The translations under genes and the position numbers were made by a program. 39,405 nt of DNA from an uncultured Oscillospiraceae bacterium (GTDB lineage Bacteria; Bacillota; Clostridia; Oscillospirales; Oscillospiraceae), in contig CANQQB010000015.1 in NCBI GenBank assembly GCA_947625845.1, forward strand, positions 1 to 39,405, read 5' to 3'. Positions 10,847 to 18,869 of this stretch are shown here, in pieces (position 1 is the stretch's first letter; each line of letters opens with the position of its first letter). Below the pieces are notes generated by a model that was given only the letters and a program-made list of their open reading frames with translations, did no database searches and was not told where the DNA came from.

Positions 10847-12874
10847 ATGAAGCCGGAGATATTGGCCCCCGCCGGCGGCGAACAGCAGCTTCCGGCCGCC
10901 GTCCGCTGCGGGGCGGACAGCGTCTACCTGGGCACGGGCGAGCTAAATGCCCGGCGCAGCGCCGCCAACTTCACCTCGAAGGCGCTTTCGCAGGCCGTGC
11001 GCTACTGCCATACCCACGGGGTGAAGGTCTACGTCACCGTGAACACGCTGGTGACGGACGGGGAACTGCCCCTGTTGGAGCGCACGGCGGACGCCATCGC
11101 CGCCGCCGGCGCCGACGCCGTGATCCTGCAGGATATGGCCGCGCTGCGGCTGTTCGCCGCCAAATACCCGCTCCTTCACCGGGTGGCGTCCACCCAGACC
11201 GCCGTACACAACACCGACGGCGCTAAATTTTTACAGGACGCGGGCTTTGACAGCTTTGTGCTGGCCCGTGAGCTGACCCTGGGGGAGATGGAGAAGATAT
11301 GCGCCGCCGTATCCATCCCGGCGGAGGCGTTCATCCATGGGGCGCACTGCATGTGCCTTTCCGGGGCCTGCACCCTGTCCGCCATGCTGGGAGGCCGCAG
11401 CGGCAACCGGGGCCTGTGTGCCCAGCCCTGCCGCCTGGACTGGAAATGCGCCGGGGCCGACCACGCGCTGTCCCTGAAGGACATGAGCCTCATCCGCCAC
11501 ATGGCCGCTCTCCGGGACGCGGGGGTCGCCACGGTGAAGATCGAGGGCCGTATGAAGCGGCCCGAGTACGTGGCCGCGGCCGTCACCGCCTGCATAAACG
11601 CCCGCGCGGGCCTGCCCTTTGACGAGAAAACGCTGGCCGCCGTGTTCTCCCGCGGCGGCTTCACCGACGGATACCTGACGGGAAAACGGGACAGGAGCAT
11701 GTTCGGCTATCGCACCCGCGAGGACGTGACGGGCGCGGAAAAGGTCCTGCCGGACCTGGCGTCCCTGTACCGGAACGAGACGCCGCTCATCCCCGTGGAC
11801 ATGGACTTTTCCCTGACGCCGCATTTGACCCGCCTGACCGTCACCGACGGGACAAACGCCGCCGATGTGACCGGCCCGGTCCCCGAGCCCGCGCGGACAA
11901 AGCCCCTGGACGAGGCGCGGGTCCGGGAGCAGCTCTCCAAGACCGGCGGGACACAATATTATGTTAACTCTCTGCGGGCCGAACTGACCCCCGGCCTGAC
12001 CCTCCCCGCGTCGGTCCTGAACGGCATGCGCCGGGACGCGCTGGCGAAGCTGGACGATCTCCGGGGCCGGGTCCCGGCGGTCAAACCCCGGCCCTACGCG
12101 CCGGTGACGCCTGTCCGGCGGGAGCACCCTTCTCCCTCGCTCCTGTGGGGGCGGTTCTATCGGGCAGAACAAATCACCCAATCCGAGGCGCTGGAAAAGC
12201 TGATATTGCCTCTGTGGGAACTCTCCCCCGCTCTGCTGGACCGGTACGGCTCCAAGCTGGTGGGCCAGCTCCCGGCAGCGCTGTTCCCGGAGGATGAGGA
12301 CGGGCTGGAACGGCGTCTCGCGGCTTTGCGGGACGGGGGGCTCCGGGAGGTCTGGACGGACAATATCTATGGCATAGCGCTGGGGAAACGCCTGGGGCTC
12401 ACCGTCCGGGGCGGGTTCGGGCTGAACATCCTGAACGGCCAGGCAATGGATTATTATGTCAACTCTGGCCTGGCCAGTCTGACCGTCTCCTTCGAGCTTC
12501 CCATGACCAAAGTCAAGGCTCTGGACGCGCCTGTCCCCTGGGGGATCGCGGCCTACGGCTGCCTGCCGCTGATGCGGTTTCGGGCCTGTCCGGTCCGTGC
12601 CCACATGGGCTGCGCGGCCTGCGGCGGGCACGGCTCCCTCACGGACAGGCGGGGCGTCCAATTTCCCGTGGAGTGCGGCGGGCAAAAGTACGCCAGCCTT
12701 CTCAACAGCGTGCCGTTGGATATTGCCGGCCGTGACGGCCCCGGCGACTTTCGGCTTCTCTGGTTCACACGGGAGACGCCGGCGGCATGCGGCGCCGTCG
12801 TCGACCGGTTCCTGACCGGCCAGGCAGCCGACGGTCCCCGCACCGGGGGATTGTATTATCGAACCCTTCTTTAA
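10847..12874 (+). CDS. U32 family peptidase / RlhA-type protein
   Basis: This 675-residue protein begins MKPEILAPAGGEQQLPAAV, the standard U32 opening. The U32 signature EAFIHGAHCMC (about residues 160-170) and the cysteine cluster C168, C170, C175, C191 and C195 (GNRGLCAQPCR) suggest an Fe-S site, as in RNA-hydroxylating U32 proteins such as RlhA, which modifies 23S rRNA. A DUF3656-like middle and further Cys residues (HMGCAACGG, near residue 590) complete the long form. The ATG at 10847 follows GAAGGAGG; an upstream in-frame TTG overlaps the promoter. Whether the protein modifies rRNA or tRNA is not resolved here. Confidence 0.85.
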   Translation: MKPEILAPAGGEQQLPAAVRCGADSVYLGTGELNARRSAANFTSKALSQAVRYCHTHGVKVYVTVNTLVTDGELPLLERTADAIAAAGADAVILQDMAALRLFAAKYPLLHRVASTQTAVHNTDGAKFLQDAGFDSFVLARELTLGEMEKICAAVSIPAEAFIHGAHCMCLSGACTLSAMLGGRSGNRGLCAQPCRLDWKCAGADHALSLKDMSLIRHMAALRDAGVATVKIEGRMKRPEYVAAAVTACINARAGLPFDEKTLAAVFSRGGFTDGYLTGKRDRSMFGYRTREDVTGAEKVLPDLASLYRNETPLIPVDMDFSLTPHLTRLTVTDGTNAADVTGPVPEPARTKPLDEARVREQLSKTGGTQYYVNSLRAELTPGLTLPASVLNGMRRDALAKLDDLRGRVPAVKPRPYAPVTPVRREHPSPSLLWGRFYRAEQITQSEALEKLILPLWELSPALLDRYGSKLVGQLPAALFPEDEDGLERRLAALRDGGLREVWTDNIYGIALGKRLGLTVRGGFGLNILNGQAMDYYVNSGLASLTVSFELPMTKVKALDAPVPWGIAAYGCLPLMRFRACPVRAHMGCAACGGHGSLTDRRGVQFPVECGGQKYASLLNSVPLDIAGRDGPGDFRLLWFTRETPAACGAVVDRFLTGQAADGPRTGGLYYRTLL

Positions 12875-12924
12875 GGGCTTTTCCCGGCATAAGTATGTTC
12901 TATTAAAACAACAGGAGGTGCCCC

Positions 12925-13485
12925 ATGGGGCTTTGGGAGCTTTTCATATTGGCGCTGGGTCTGTCCATGGACGCCTTTGCGGTGAGCATCTGCAAGGGGC
13001 TGGGTCTGGGGAAGATCAAGCCCCGGCACATGTGCCTGGCCGGGGCCTGGTTCGGGGGCTTTCAGGCGCTGATGCCCCTGATCGGGTTTTATCTGGGCCG
13101 CTTCTTCGCCGACATCGTGACGGCCTACGACCACTGGGTGGCCTTCGTGCTGCTGGCCTTCATCGGCGGCAAGATGATCTGGGAGGCGCTCAACGGCGAG
13201 GAGGAGGACGTGGACGCGGCCATGGACGCGAAAACCATGTTCCTGCTGGCGGTGGCCACCAGCATCGACGCGCTGGCGGTGGGCGTCACGTTCGCGTTCC
13301 TGGACGTGGACATCTTACCGGCGGTGCTGTTCATCGGGGCCGTCACGTTCGTCTGCTCGGCACTGGGGGTGAAGGTGGGCAGCGTGTTCGGCGCCCGGTA
13401 CAAGCAAAAGGCGGAGCTGGCCGGCGGCGGCGCTTTGGTGCTTATTGGCCTGAAATTATTGTTGGAGGGGCTGGGTATTTTGTGA
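12925..13485 (+). CDS. mntP: Manganese efflux pump MntP
   Basis: This 186-residue protein has six hydrophobic helices in two homologous halves. Each half carries the characteristic aspartate motif: LSMDAFAVS (Asp16) and TSIDALAVG (Asp115), the residues implicated in Mn2+ transport in MntP. It would export manganese across the plasma membrane. AGGAGG lies six bases before the ATG. The upstream gap of 50 bases is too short for a yybP-ykoY manganese riboswitch, so riboswitch control, common for this family, is not seen. Confidence 0.93.
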   Translation: MGLWELFILALGLSMDAFAVSICKGLGLGKIKPRHMCLAGAWFGGFQALMPLIGFYLGRFFADIVTAYDHWVAFVLLAFIGGKMIWEALNGEEEDVDAAMDAKTMFLLAVATSIDALAVGVTFAFLDVDILPAVLFIGAVTFVCSALGVKVGSVFGARYKQKAELAGGGALVLIGLKLLLEGLGIL

Positions 13486-13507
13486 CAATTGCCGGGGCCG
13501 GTCCCCG

Positions 13508-13536
13508 TTGTAAAAAACCGTTAAAATGTGTATAAT
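13508..13536 (+). promoter_or_regulatory. Promoter of glnS
   Basis: TTGTAA (13508-13513), a 17-base spacer and TATAAT (13531-13536) lie 38 bases before the glnS ATG, in an AT-rich patch following mntP. A small CGGGG/CCCCG hairpin just upstream could end mntP transcription but is weak. Confidence 0.65.
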
Positions 13537-13574
13537 TTTACATATATTTTACCAAGGAAAGCGAGGCGTGCGCT

Positions 13575-15242
13575 ATGGACGAGAACGCGAAAAACTTCAT
13601 ACTGGACTTTGTGACGGAGGACATCGGCCCCGGAGGCCGGTTCGAGGGCATGCAGGTGCACACCCGCTTCCCGCCGGAGCCCAACGGCTACCTGCACATC
13701 GGCCACTGCAAGGCCCTGTGCATCGACTTCGGCACGGCGGAGCGCTTCGGCGGCATCACCAACCTGCGCATGGACGACACCAACCCCGCCAAGGAGGACA
13801 CCGAGTACGTGGACGCCATCAAGGAGGACATCCACTGGCTGGGCTTCGACTGGGGGGACCGGTTCTTCTACGGCAGCGACTACTTTGAAAAGACCTACGA
13901 GCTGGCGGAGGGCCTCATTAAAAAGGGTCTGGCCTACGTCTGCGAGCTGACGCCGGAGCAGTTCCGGGAGTATCGCGGCGACGTGGGTACCCCTGCCCGG
14001 AGTCCCTGGCGGGACAGGCCTATCGAGGAGAGCCTGGACCTTTTCCACCGCATGCGGGACGGGGAATTTCCTGAGGGCAAGTATACGCTGCGGGCCAAGA
14101 TCGACCTGGCCAGCGGCAACTTCAACATGCGCGACCCGGTGCTGTACCGCATCCGGTATATCGAGCACCACCGGCAGGGGACCAAATGGTGCGTGTTCCC
14201 CATGTACGACTTCGCTCACCCCATCCAGGACGCGCTGGAGGGCATCACCCACAGCCTGTGTTCCCTGGAATATGAGGACCACCGGCCTCTGTACGACTGG
14301 GTCATCCAGAACACCGACGTGCCCAGCAAGCCCCGGCAGATCGAGTTTTCCCGCCTGGGCATCAACCACACCGTCATGAGCAAGCGCAAGCTGCGCAAGC
14401 TGGTGGAGGAACACTATGTCTCCGGCTGGGACGACCCCCGTATGCCCACCCTGTGCGGCCTGCGCCGCCGGGGCTATACCCCCACGTCCATTCGGACCTT
14501 CATCAACCGCATCGGCGTGAGCAAGGTCACCAGCACCGTGGAATACTTCTTCCTGGAGCACTGTCTGCGGGAGGAGCTGAACCTCACCGCTCCCCGGCGT
14601 ATGGCGGTGCTGCGGCCGGTAAAGCTGGTCATTACCAACTACCCGGAGGGACAGACCGAGACGTTCGAGGTGGAGAACAACAACCTGGACGCGTCCGCCG
14701 GTACCCGGCCGGTGAGCTTCAGCCGGGAGCTGTGGATCGAGAGCGAGGACTTTCTGCCCGCGCCGGTGCCTAAGTATAAAAGGCTCTATCCAGACGGGCC
14801 AGAGTGCCGTTTAAAGGGCGCCTATCTCATCAAATGCACCGGCTATGAGACGGACGACGAGGGCAGCGTCACCGTCTTCGCCGAGTACGACCCCGACACC
14901 CGGGGCGGCGACCCCGCCGACGGGCGCAAGGTCAAGGGCGGCACCATCCACTGGGTGAACGCCGCCGACTGCGTGGACGCGGAGGTCCGGCTGTACGACG
15001 ACCTGTTCGCCGATCCGGAGCCGGACGCGGCGGAGAATTTCCTGGACTGCCTGAACCCCGCCTCCCTGGAGGTGCTCACCGGCTGCAAGGCGGAGCGGGC
15101 TCTGGAGAATGCCAAGGCCCCGGAGAGCTTCCAGTTTTTGCGCACCGGGTACTTCGCCGTGGACAACAAGGACTCCGCACCCGGCCATCTGGTGTTCAAC
15201 CGCTCCGTGGCGTTGAAGGACGGCTTCAAGCCCAAGGCGTAA
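13575..15242 (+). CDS. glnS: Glutamine--tRNA ligase
   Basis: This 555-residue class I aminoacyl-tRNA synthetase charges tRNA-Gln directly. The HIGH motif is HIGH at residues 41-44 (PPEPNGYLHIGHCKA) and the KMSKS-type loop is VMSKRK at 267-272. The C-terminal beta-barrel anticodon-binding region spans about residue 340 to the end (RRMAVLRPVKLVITNYPEG). The RFPPEPNGYLHIGH form and the ICTHSL-type region (EGITHSLCSLEYEDHRPLYDW) are GlnRS-type, not GluRS-type. Most Firmicutes instead make Gln-tRNA with GatCAB, so this gene was probably acquired in the lineage. It is a monocistronic unit with its own promoter and terminator. Confidence 0.95.
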   Translation: MDENAKNFILDFVTEDIGPGGRFEGMQVHTRFPPEPNGYLHIGHCKALCIDFGTAERFGGITNLRMDDTNPAKEDTEYVDAIKEDIHWLGFDWGDRFFYGSDYFEKTYELAEGLIKKGLAYVCELTPEQFREYRGDVGTPARSPWRDRPIEESLDLFHRMRDGEFPEGKYTLRAKIDLASGNFNMRDPVLYRIRYIEHHRQGTKWCVFPMYDFAHPIQDALEGITHSLCSLEYEDHRPLYDWVIQNTDVPSKPRQIEFSRLGINHTVMSKRKLRKLVEEHYVSGWDDPRMPTLCGLRRRGYTPTSIRTFINRIGVSKVTSTVEYFFLEHCLREELNLTAPRRMAVLRPVKLVITNYPEGQTETFEVENNNLDASAGTRPVSFSRELWIESEDFLPAPVPKYKRLYPDGPECRLKGAYLIKCTGYETDDEGSVTVFAEYDPDTRGGDPADGRKVKGGTIHWVNAADCVDAEVRLYDDLFADPEPDAAENFLDCLNPASLEVLTGCKAERALENAKAPESFQFLRTGYFAVDNKDSAPGHLVFNRSVALKDGFKPKA

Positions 15243-15252
15243 TGAAAAACAG

Positions 15253-15287
15253 ACCGCGCGGGACTTGACAGACAAGTTCCGCGCGGT
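15253..15287 (+). terminator. Terminator of glnS
   Basis: A 15-bp stem (ACCGCGCGGGACTTG with CAAGTTCCGCGCGGT, one G-T wobble) has loop ACAGA and is followed by TTTAT. It starts 11 bases after the glnS stop. The -35 of the next promoter lies inside it. Confidence 0.8.
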
Positions 15288-15294
15288 TTATAAT
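15265..15294 (+). promoter_or_regulatory. Consensus promoter embedded in the glnS terminator
   Basis: A perfect TTGACA (15265-15270) and a perfect TATAAT (15289-15294) are 18 bases apart on the plus strand. No plus-strand gene follows for 1.5 kb; instead the predicted transcript runs antisense to a 27-codon ORF and ends at a strong terminator. That makes it the likely promoter of a small RNA. Confidence 0.6.
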
Positions 15295-15360
15295 AAGCAT
15301 ACAAAAGGGCGCTGTGACAAGCGGTCAGCCCGAGAAGATTGCGGTTTTAAAAGAGAACCG

Positions 15361-15444
15361 TCACCGTGCCGGGTGGCGGTTCGTCCTTCTTATCGTTAAC
15401 GTTAGCGTATATCTTCCGATATGTAACGTCAGCGTAATAGGCAT
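15361..15444 (-). CDS. 27-residue peptide, possible type I toxin-like ORF
   Basis: ATG at 15444 has GGGGGTG six bases upstream. The peptide alternates hydrophobic and polar residues (MPITLTLHIGRYTLTLTIRR) and ends NRHPAR, a beta-strand-like, strongly cationic pattern. The stop codon lies inside a 10-bp hairpin (15356-15381) followed by CTCTTTT. The predicted mRNA 5' leader (around 15473-15498) is complementary to its own 3' end (15307-15328), a feature known from type I toxin mRNAs. It lacks the hydrophobic span usual in such toxins, so the function is not established. It could also be a chance ORF inside a structured RNA of the other strand. Confidence 0.45.
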   Translation of the reverse strand: MPITLTLHIGRYTLTLTIRRTNRHPAR

Positions 15445-15518
15445 ACGCCTCACCCCCTTTTGAGAGGTGTGACTGACCGCCTGCCGCTTACAGCGCCCCG
15501 GTGCAAAGCACCGTGGAC

Positions 15519-15547
15519 AGGATACCATACAATGCCATAAAATGCAA
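15519..15547 (-). promoter_or_regulatory. Weak promoter candidate for the 27-codon ORF
   Basis: On the minus strand TTGCAT (15547-15542), a 17-base spacer and TATCCT (15524-15519) would start an mRNA near 15512. The first bases of that mRNA form a CGGTGC/GCACCG hairpin, which then leads into the complementary leader. The hexamers are only partial matches. Confidence 0.3.
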
Positions 15548-15549
15548 CA

Positions 15550-15584
15550 GCCCCCAGGCCGCGCCGCGGCCTGGGGGCATTTTT
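15550..15584 (+). terminator. Strong terminator of the antisense RNA
   Basis: GCCCCCAGGCC pairs perfectly with GGCCTGGGGGC across a GC-rich loop and is followed on the plus strand by ATTTTT. The T tract exists only in the plus direction. Confidence 0.8.
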
Positions 15585-16016
15585 CCGCTCAAATGAAAGT
15601 ACGCCGCGGGCGTCTTTCACTTTTGTGATTACGAACTGTAATATATCCGGCAAAATGAACAGGTTCTTCCATTCATTTCCACATCATTTTTCAATCCTTC
15701 CCACCCCCCGGCTGTTCCCCCGGTCCCGGGAAGCCGCGTTTTTCCGCGCTTTTTTCGACGGCCCGCTCTTTAAAGAAAGTTTAACATAATTCTTTACTCA
15801 TTTCTAATTCGGAATGTTATCGACATTTTCAACAGAGATTTCAACAGCCCTTCAGCCTTTACGCTGTCGTCCTTCGGGCCGCTTTTGGAAATTTCTTCAA
15901 ATTCTGCAAACGCGTCCAGCAACAAATAGTTTCAATTTTAGATTTAACATAACGCGGGAATTTTCACTTCCCCCGCGCCTGGCAAAGAACCGTCCGATGC
16001 AAATGCACACATGCCG
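15585..16016. other. Intergenic region between the small-RNA locus and radC
   Basis: This stretch is AT-richer than its surroundings. A hairpin around 15595-15616 (GAAAG...CTTTC arms) could terminate in either direction. On the minus strand 15794-15931 is open for 45 codons with protein-like composition (AEFEEISK, then KAEGLLKSLLKM), but it has no ribosome binding site and no ATG near its start; it may be a gene remnant. I see nothing else. Confidence 0.4.
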
Positions 16017-16718
16017 TCATAAGCACGACAGATAGCCGCTGTCCGCCATGGACACAAAGTCGTCGTCGCCTATCACGATGTGGTCCGTCAGGGTCACGCC
16101 CACCTCCGCCAGCACCTGGCGCACGTGGAGGGTGACGGCCACGTCCTCTTTGGAGGGTATGGCCAGGCCGCTGGTGTGGTTGTGGGCCAGAACAGCGTAG
16201 GTGGCGTTCTGGCTCAGGGCCAGCTGCACGATGCCCCGGATGTTCACGCCCACGGAGATGGTGCCGCCCCGGCCGACCTCCCGGCAGTCCAGCACCTTCA
16301 GCTTGGCGTCCATGCACACCATGTACATCCGCTCCTCCCGGAAGGTCAGAAACCGGGGCAGCAGATACCGGCCCACCGCGTCGCTGTCGTTCAGGACGGT
16401 GCCCGGACCGGCCTTGGATATGAAATACCGCCGGGCCGCCTCCGGCACAAGATGGATCAGCACCGCCGCGTTGTCCCCGATGCCCTCCACCGTTTTCAGC
16501 GCCTCCGGCGTGGCCTCGAACACCCCTTCCAGGCTGCCGAAGACCTCCAGCAGCCGGTGGGCGGTCACGTTGGTGTCCTTGCGGGGCTGGGCGTAAAATA
16601 ACAGAAGCTCCAAAACGCTGTGGTCCTCGAAGTTGTCCAGGCCGTAGCGCATGAAACGCTCCCGCATGCGCTCCCGGTGGTTGGCGTGGGGATTTTTCTC
16701 TCTGTCCTGCATGACCAT
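16017..16718 (-). CDS. radC: RadC family JAMM-domain protein
   Basis: This protein of about 233 residues matches the RadC family. The N-terminal helix-hairpin-helix-like region (ALKTVEGIGDNAAVLIHLVPE) precedes a C-terminal MPN/JAMM domain with the metal-binding motif AHNHTSGLAIPSKED. RadC was named for a repair phenotype, but its biochemical role is uncertain. I chose the ATG at 16718 because AAGGA lies eight bases upstream; an ATG at 16736 has no ribosome binding site. It is transcribed divergently from rodA. Confidence 0.92.
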   Translation of the reverse strand: MVMQDREKNPHANHRERMRERFMRYGLDNFEDHSVLELLLFYAQPRKDTNVTAHRLLEVFGSLEGVFEATPEALKTVEGIGDNAAVLIHLVPEAARRYFISKAGPGTVLNDSDAVGRYLLPRFLTFREERMYMVCMDAKLKVLDCREVGRGGTISVGVNIRGIVQLALSQNATYAVLAHNHTSGLAIPSKEDVAVTLHVRQVLAEVGVTLTDHIVIGDDDFVSMADSGYLSCL

Positions 16719-16755
16719 GATTCCGATCCTTAACATATTCTTAAAAAGCGGGCCG

Positions 16756-16784
16756 TTGCCTCCGTCCCGCTTTTGTGTTATACT
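16756..16784 (+). promoter_or_regulatory. Promoter of rodA
   Basis: TTGCCT (16756-16761), a 17-base spacer and TATACT (16779-16784) lie 46 bases before the start codon. The -35 lies in the loop of an AAAAGCGGG/CCCGCTTTT inverted repeat (16744-16774). Confidence 0.5.
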
Positions 16785-16830
16785 CCTGGCTGTGTGCTGC
16801 CCCCATGCGTCTGGGGAAGGAGGTCAAAGC

Positions 16831-17991
16831 GTGAAGCTGAAATTTTCCGATATCCGCGCGTTTCTCAAGCGGGCGGATATGTTGCTGTTTTTCCTGTGCC
16901 TGGCCGCGTCCGTCATGGGCCTGGTGGCCATATCCAGCGCCACGAAGACCATGGGCCGGTCCTATATCTACGTGCAGTCCTTCGCGCTGCTCATCGGCGC
17001 GGCGCTGTATTTCGTCTTCACCGTCATCGACGCGGACGTGTTCGCGGACCAGTGGCCGCTGCTGGTGGTGGCGGAGTTCGGCCTCATCGCCCTGCTGCTG
17101 ACGCCTCTGGGCTATAAGGACGACACCGGCAACCGGGCCTGGCTGCGGTTTCTCGGCATCGGCATCCAGCCGGCCGAGGTGGTAAAAGTCATCTATATCG
17201 TGCTGACCGCCAAACACATGACATACCTGAAGGAATACCGGAACCTGAGCTCGCCGCTGAGCGTGTTCCAGCTGGTGGGGCACCTGATGCTGCTGTTCGC
17301 GCTGTATATGGTCATATCCAGCGATCTGGGAAACGCGCTGGTGTTCTTCTTCGTATTCGTGGTGATGGTGTTCGCGGCGGGGATCAAGCTGTACTGGTTC
17401 CTCTTTGGCGGCGCGGCCGTGGCGCTGGCGGTGCCGCTGGCGTGGAACTATGTGTTCAGCGACAACCAGAAAAACCGCATCCTGCTGCCCTATATCCAGG
17501 ACCAGATCGACCCCTCCGGGTACGGCATCAGCTGGGAGCCCACCAGGGCCAAGCTGGCCCTGTCCTCCGGACGGCTGTGGGGCACCGGGCTGTACCAGGG
17601 CACCCAGACCCAGACCGCCGAAGGCGGCCTTCGAAGCAAGCACGCGGACTATATCTTCGCCTGCATCGGCGAGGAAATGGGCATGATCGGCTGCATCGTG
17701 GTCATATTGCTGCTGGTGGCCATCATCGTCCGGTGCGTGTACGTGGGGCTGCACTGTCACAGCACCTTCGGCATGCTGGTGTGCGTGGGCGTGGCGGCGA
17801 TGGTCTGCTTCCAGCTTTTCAACAGCGTGGGCATGTGCACGGGGCTGACGCCGGTCATCGGCCTGACGCTGCCGTTTTTCAGCTACGGCGGCTCGTCATT
17901 GTTCACCATGTTCGCCGCCATGGGCATCGTCTCCGGCATCCGATACCGACCAAAACCGGCCCAGTTCCGGTCCTATTCTCTGGAATACTGA
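16831..17991 (+). CDS. rodA: RodA/FtsW-family peptidoglycan glycosyltransferase
   Basis: This 386-residue membrane protein of the SEDS family polymerises lipid II during cell elongation or sporulation. About ten hydrophobic segments are present. Visible SEDS motifs are GIQPAEVVK (Gln113-Glu116), the extracellular-loop motif KHADYIFACIGEEMG, whose Asp273 aligns with the catalytic aspartate of FtsW/RodA, and the C-terminal TGLTPVIGLTLPFFSYGGSS. I chose GTG 16831 because GGAAGGAGG ends seven bases before it; an upstream in-frame ATG would lie in radC. It has no adjacent PBP; the second SEDS protein in the window does. Confidence 0.9.
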   Translation: MKLKFSDIRAFLKRADMLLFFLCLAASVMGLVAISSATKTMGRSYIYVQSFALLIGAALYFVFTVIDADVFADQWPLLVVAEFGLIALLLTPLGYKDDTGNRAWLRFLGIGIQPAEVVKVIYIVLTAKHMTYLKEYRNLSSPLSVFQLVGHLMLLFALYMVISSDLGNALVFFFVFVVMVFAAGIKLYWFLFGGAAVALAVPLAWNYVFSDNQKNRILLPYIQDQIDPSGYGISWEPTRAKLALSSGRLWGTGLYQGTQTQTAEGGLRSKHADYIFACIGEEMGMIGCIVVILLLVAIIVRCVYVGLHCHSTFGMLVCVGVAAMVCFQLFNSVGMCTGLTPVIGLTLPFFSYGGSSLFTMFAAMGIVSGIRYRPKPAQFRSYSLEY

Positions 17992-18000
17992 CTTGTCACG

Positions 18001-18034
18001 AAAAAGCAGCGGAGCGTTGGTTCTGCTGCTTTTT
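18001..18034. terminator. Bidirectional terminator between rodA and the DUF975 gene
   Basis: AAAAAGCAGC (18001-18010) pairs perfectly with GCTGCTTTTT (18025-18034), giving a T tract on both strands. It lies between the two convergent genes, nine bases past the rodA stop. Confidence 0.8.
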
Positions 18035-18044
18035 CCTTTATCCA

Positions 18045-18848
18045 TTATTCATTCGGCTGGTCCACAGGCGGGGCGTAATAGGACGCGTACTGTCCGGCTG
18101 TCGCCTCGTAAAACCCGGCCAGGGTCACCTGTATATACACCGACACCCATATGGCCAGCAGCAGCCCCGCGATGGGGATCACCGCGCACAAAAGTGCCCA
18201 GCCCAGAAAGCTCAGCTCCAGCTTGAAAAGCTCCCACCGGTGCCCGCGCATCATCTCCCGGCTCAGGGCCACGCACTTCATGCACCCCAGCCCCGGATTA
18301 TCCAGCATGATGAAGGGGGCCAGCCGGTAAGCGTACATGGCCATCAGCATGGGGATCAGCAGGGGCAGACCAAACAGCAGCCACATCTCGTTAAACGTGC
18401 GCACGACCAGCATCGAGACCGGCAGGACGTATAAAAGCGACCACAGGGACACCAAAAGCGCCGGGAGTATCTGTATCAGCAATGTCCGGAAGAACATGCC
18501 GAACCCGTCGAACAGATCGCCCGCGTCGGCTTTTTGCCGCCGCCAGACGCGCAGGGTGTAGATGATGAAGCCCATGGTCATCTCCATGCCCATGATCTCC
18601 AGTGCCAGCTGCAAAGGCCGGCCCAGACCGCCCACCTGGCTCGTTGCGGGCACATAGACCAGCTCCCCCTCCACGGCCGCGGTGATCATGGTCTTGTATG
18701 CCGCCAGGGAACCGCTCAGATGCATGCCCAGCACCGTCAGTACGGCGGTGATGACGGTCAGCAGCAGCGCCACCCAATAGGGGTTGGGCCTGGCCTGGCG
18801 CATGGCCTCTTTGGCTTGGCGCTTCAGTTCTTTTCTGTCCACTGTCAC
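18045..18848 (-). CDS. DUF975 family integral membrane protein
   Basis: This 267-residue protein has about six hydrophobic segments and the DUF975 opening MTVDRKELKRQAKEAMRQARPNPYWVALLLTV. The later motif PGLGCMKCVALSREMMRGHRWELFKLELSFLGW is typical of the family. The function is unknown. Translation probably starts at GTG 18848, with AAGGAG nine bases upstream. It is the last gene of a likely minus-strand unit with the Gx and NusG-II genes, after a 21-base gap. Confidence 0.8.
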   Translation of the reverse strand: MTVDRKELKRQAKEAMRQARPNPYWVALLLTVITAVLTVLGMHLSGSLAAYKTMITAAVEGELVYVPATSQVGGLGRPLQLALEIMGMEMTMGFIIYTLRVWRRQKADAGDLFDGFGMFFRTLLIQILPALLVSLWSLLYVLPVSMLVVRTFNEMWLLFGLPLLIPMLMAMYAYRLAPFIMLDNPGLGCMKCVALSREMMRGHRWELFKLELSFLGWALLCAVIPIAGLLLAIWVSVYIQVTLAGFYEATAGQYASYYAPPVDQPNE

Positions 18849-18869
18849 GTTCTTTCTCTCCTTTCCACG

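Larger units (their letters stand above)
15301..15584 (+). ncRNA. Candidate antisense / structured small RNA
   Basis: This RNA of about 280 nt is predicted from a consensus promoter and a strong Rho-independent terminator. Its 5' end GGGCGCTGT (15307-15315) is perfectly complementary to ACAGCGCCC (15490-15498), and GCGGTCAG (15321-15328) to CTGACCGC (15473-15480), so the two ends of the region can pair. A central inverted repeat (ACGTTA/TAACGT plus ATATC/GATAT) lies between them. The RNA covers the whole 27-codon ORF on the opposite strand. It could be a type I antitoxin or an independent structured RNA. No known RNA family was recognised. Confidence 0.5.

Noticed and set aside
11231-12685. 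Minus-strand frame of 484 codons inside the U32 gene
   Set aside because: Shadow frame; the plus-strand product has conserved U32 motifs.
12875-12924. Manganese (yybP-ykoY) riboswitch before mntP
   Set aside because: Only 50 bases are available, with no room for the aptamer and no matching stems.
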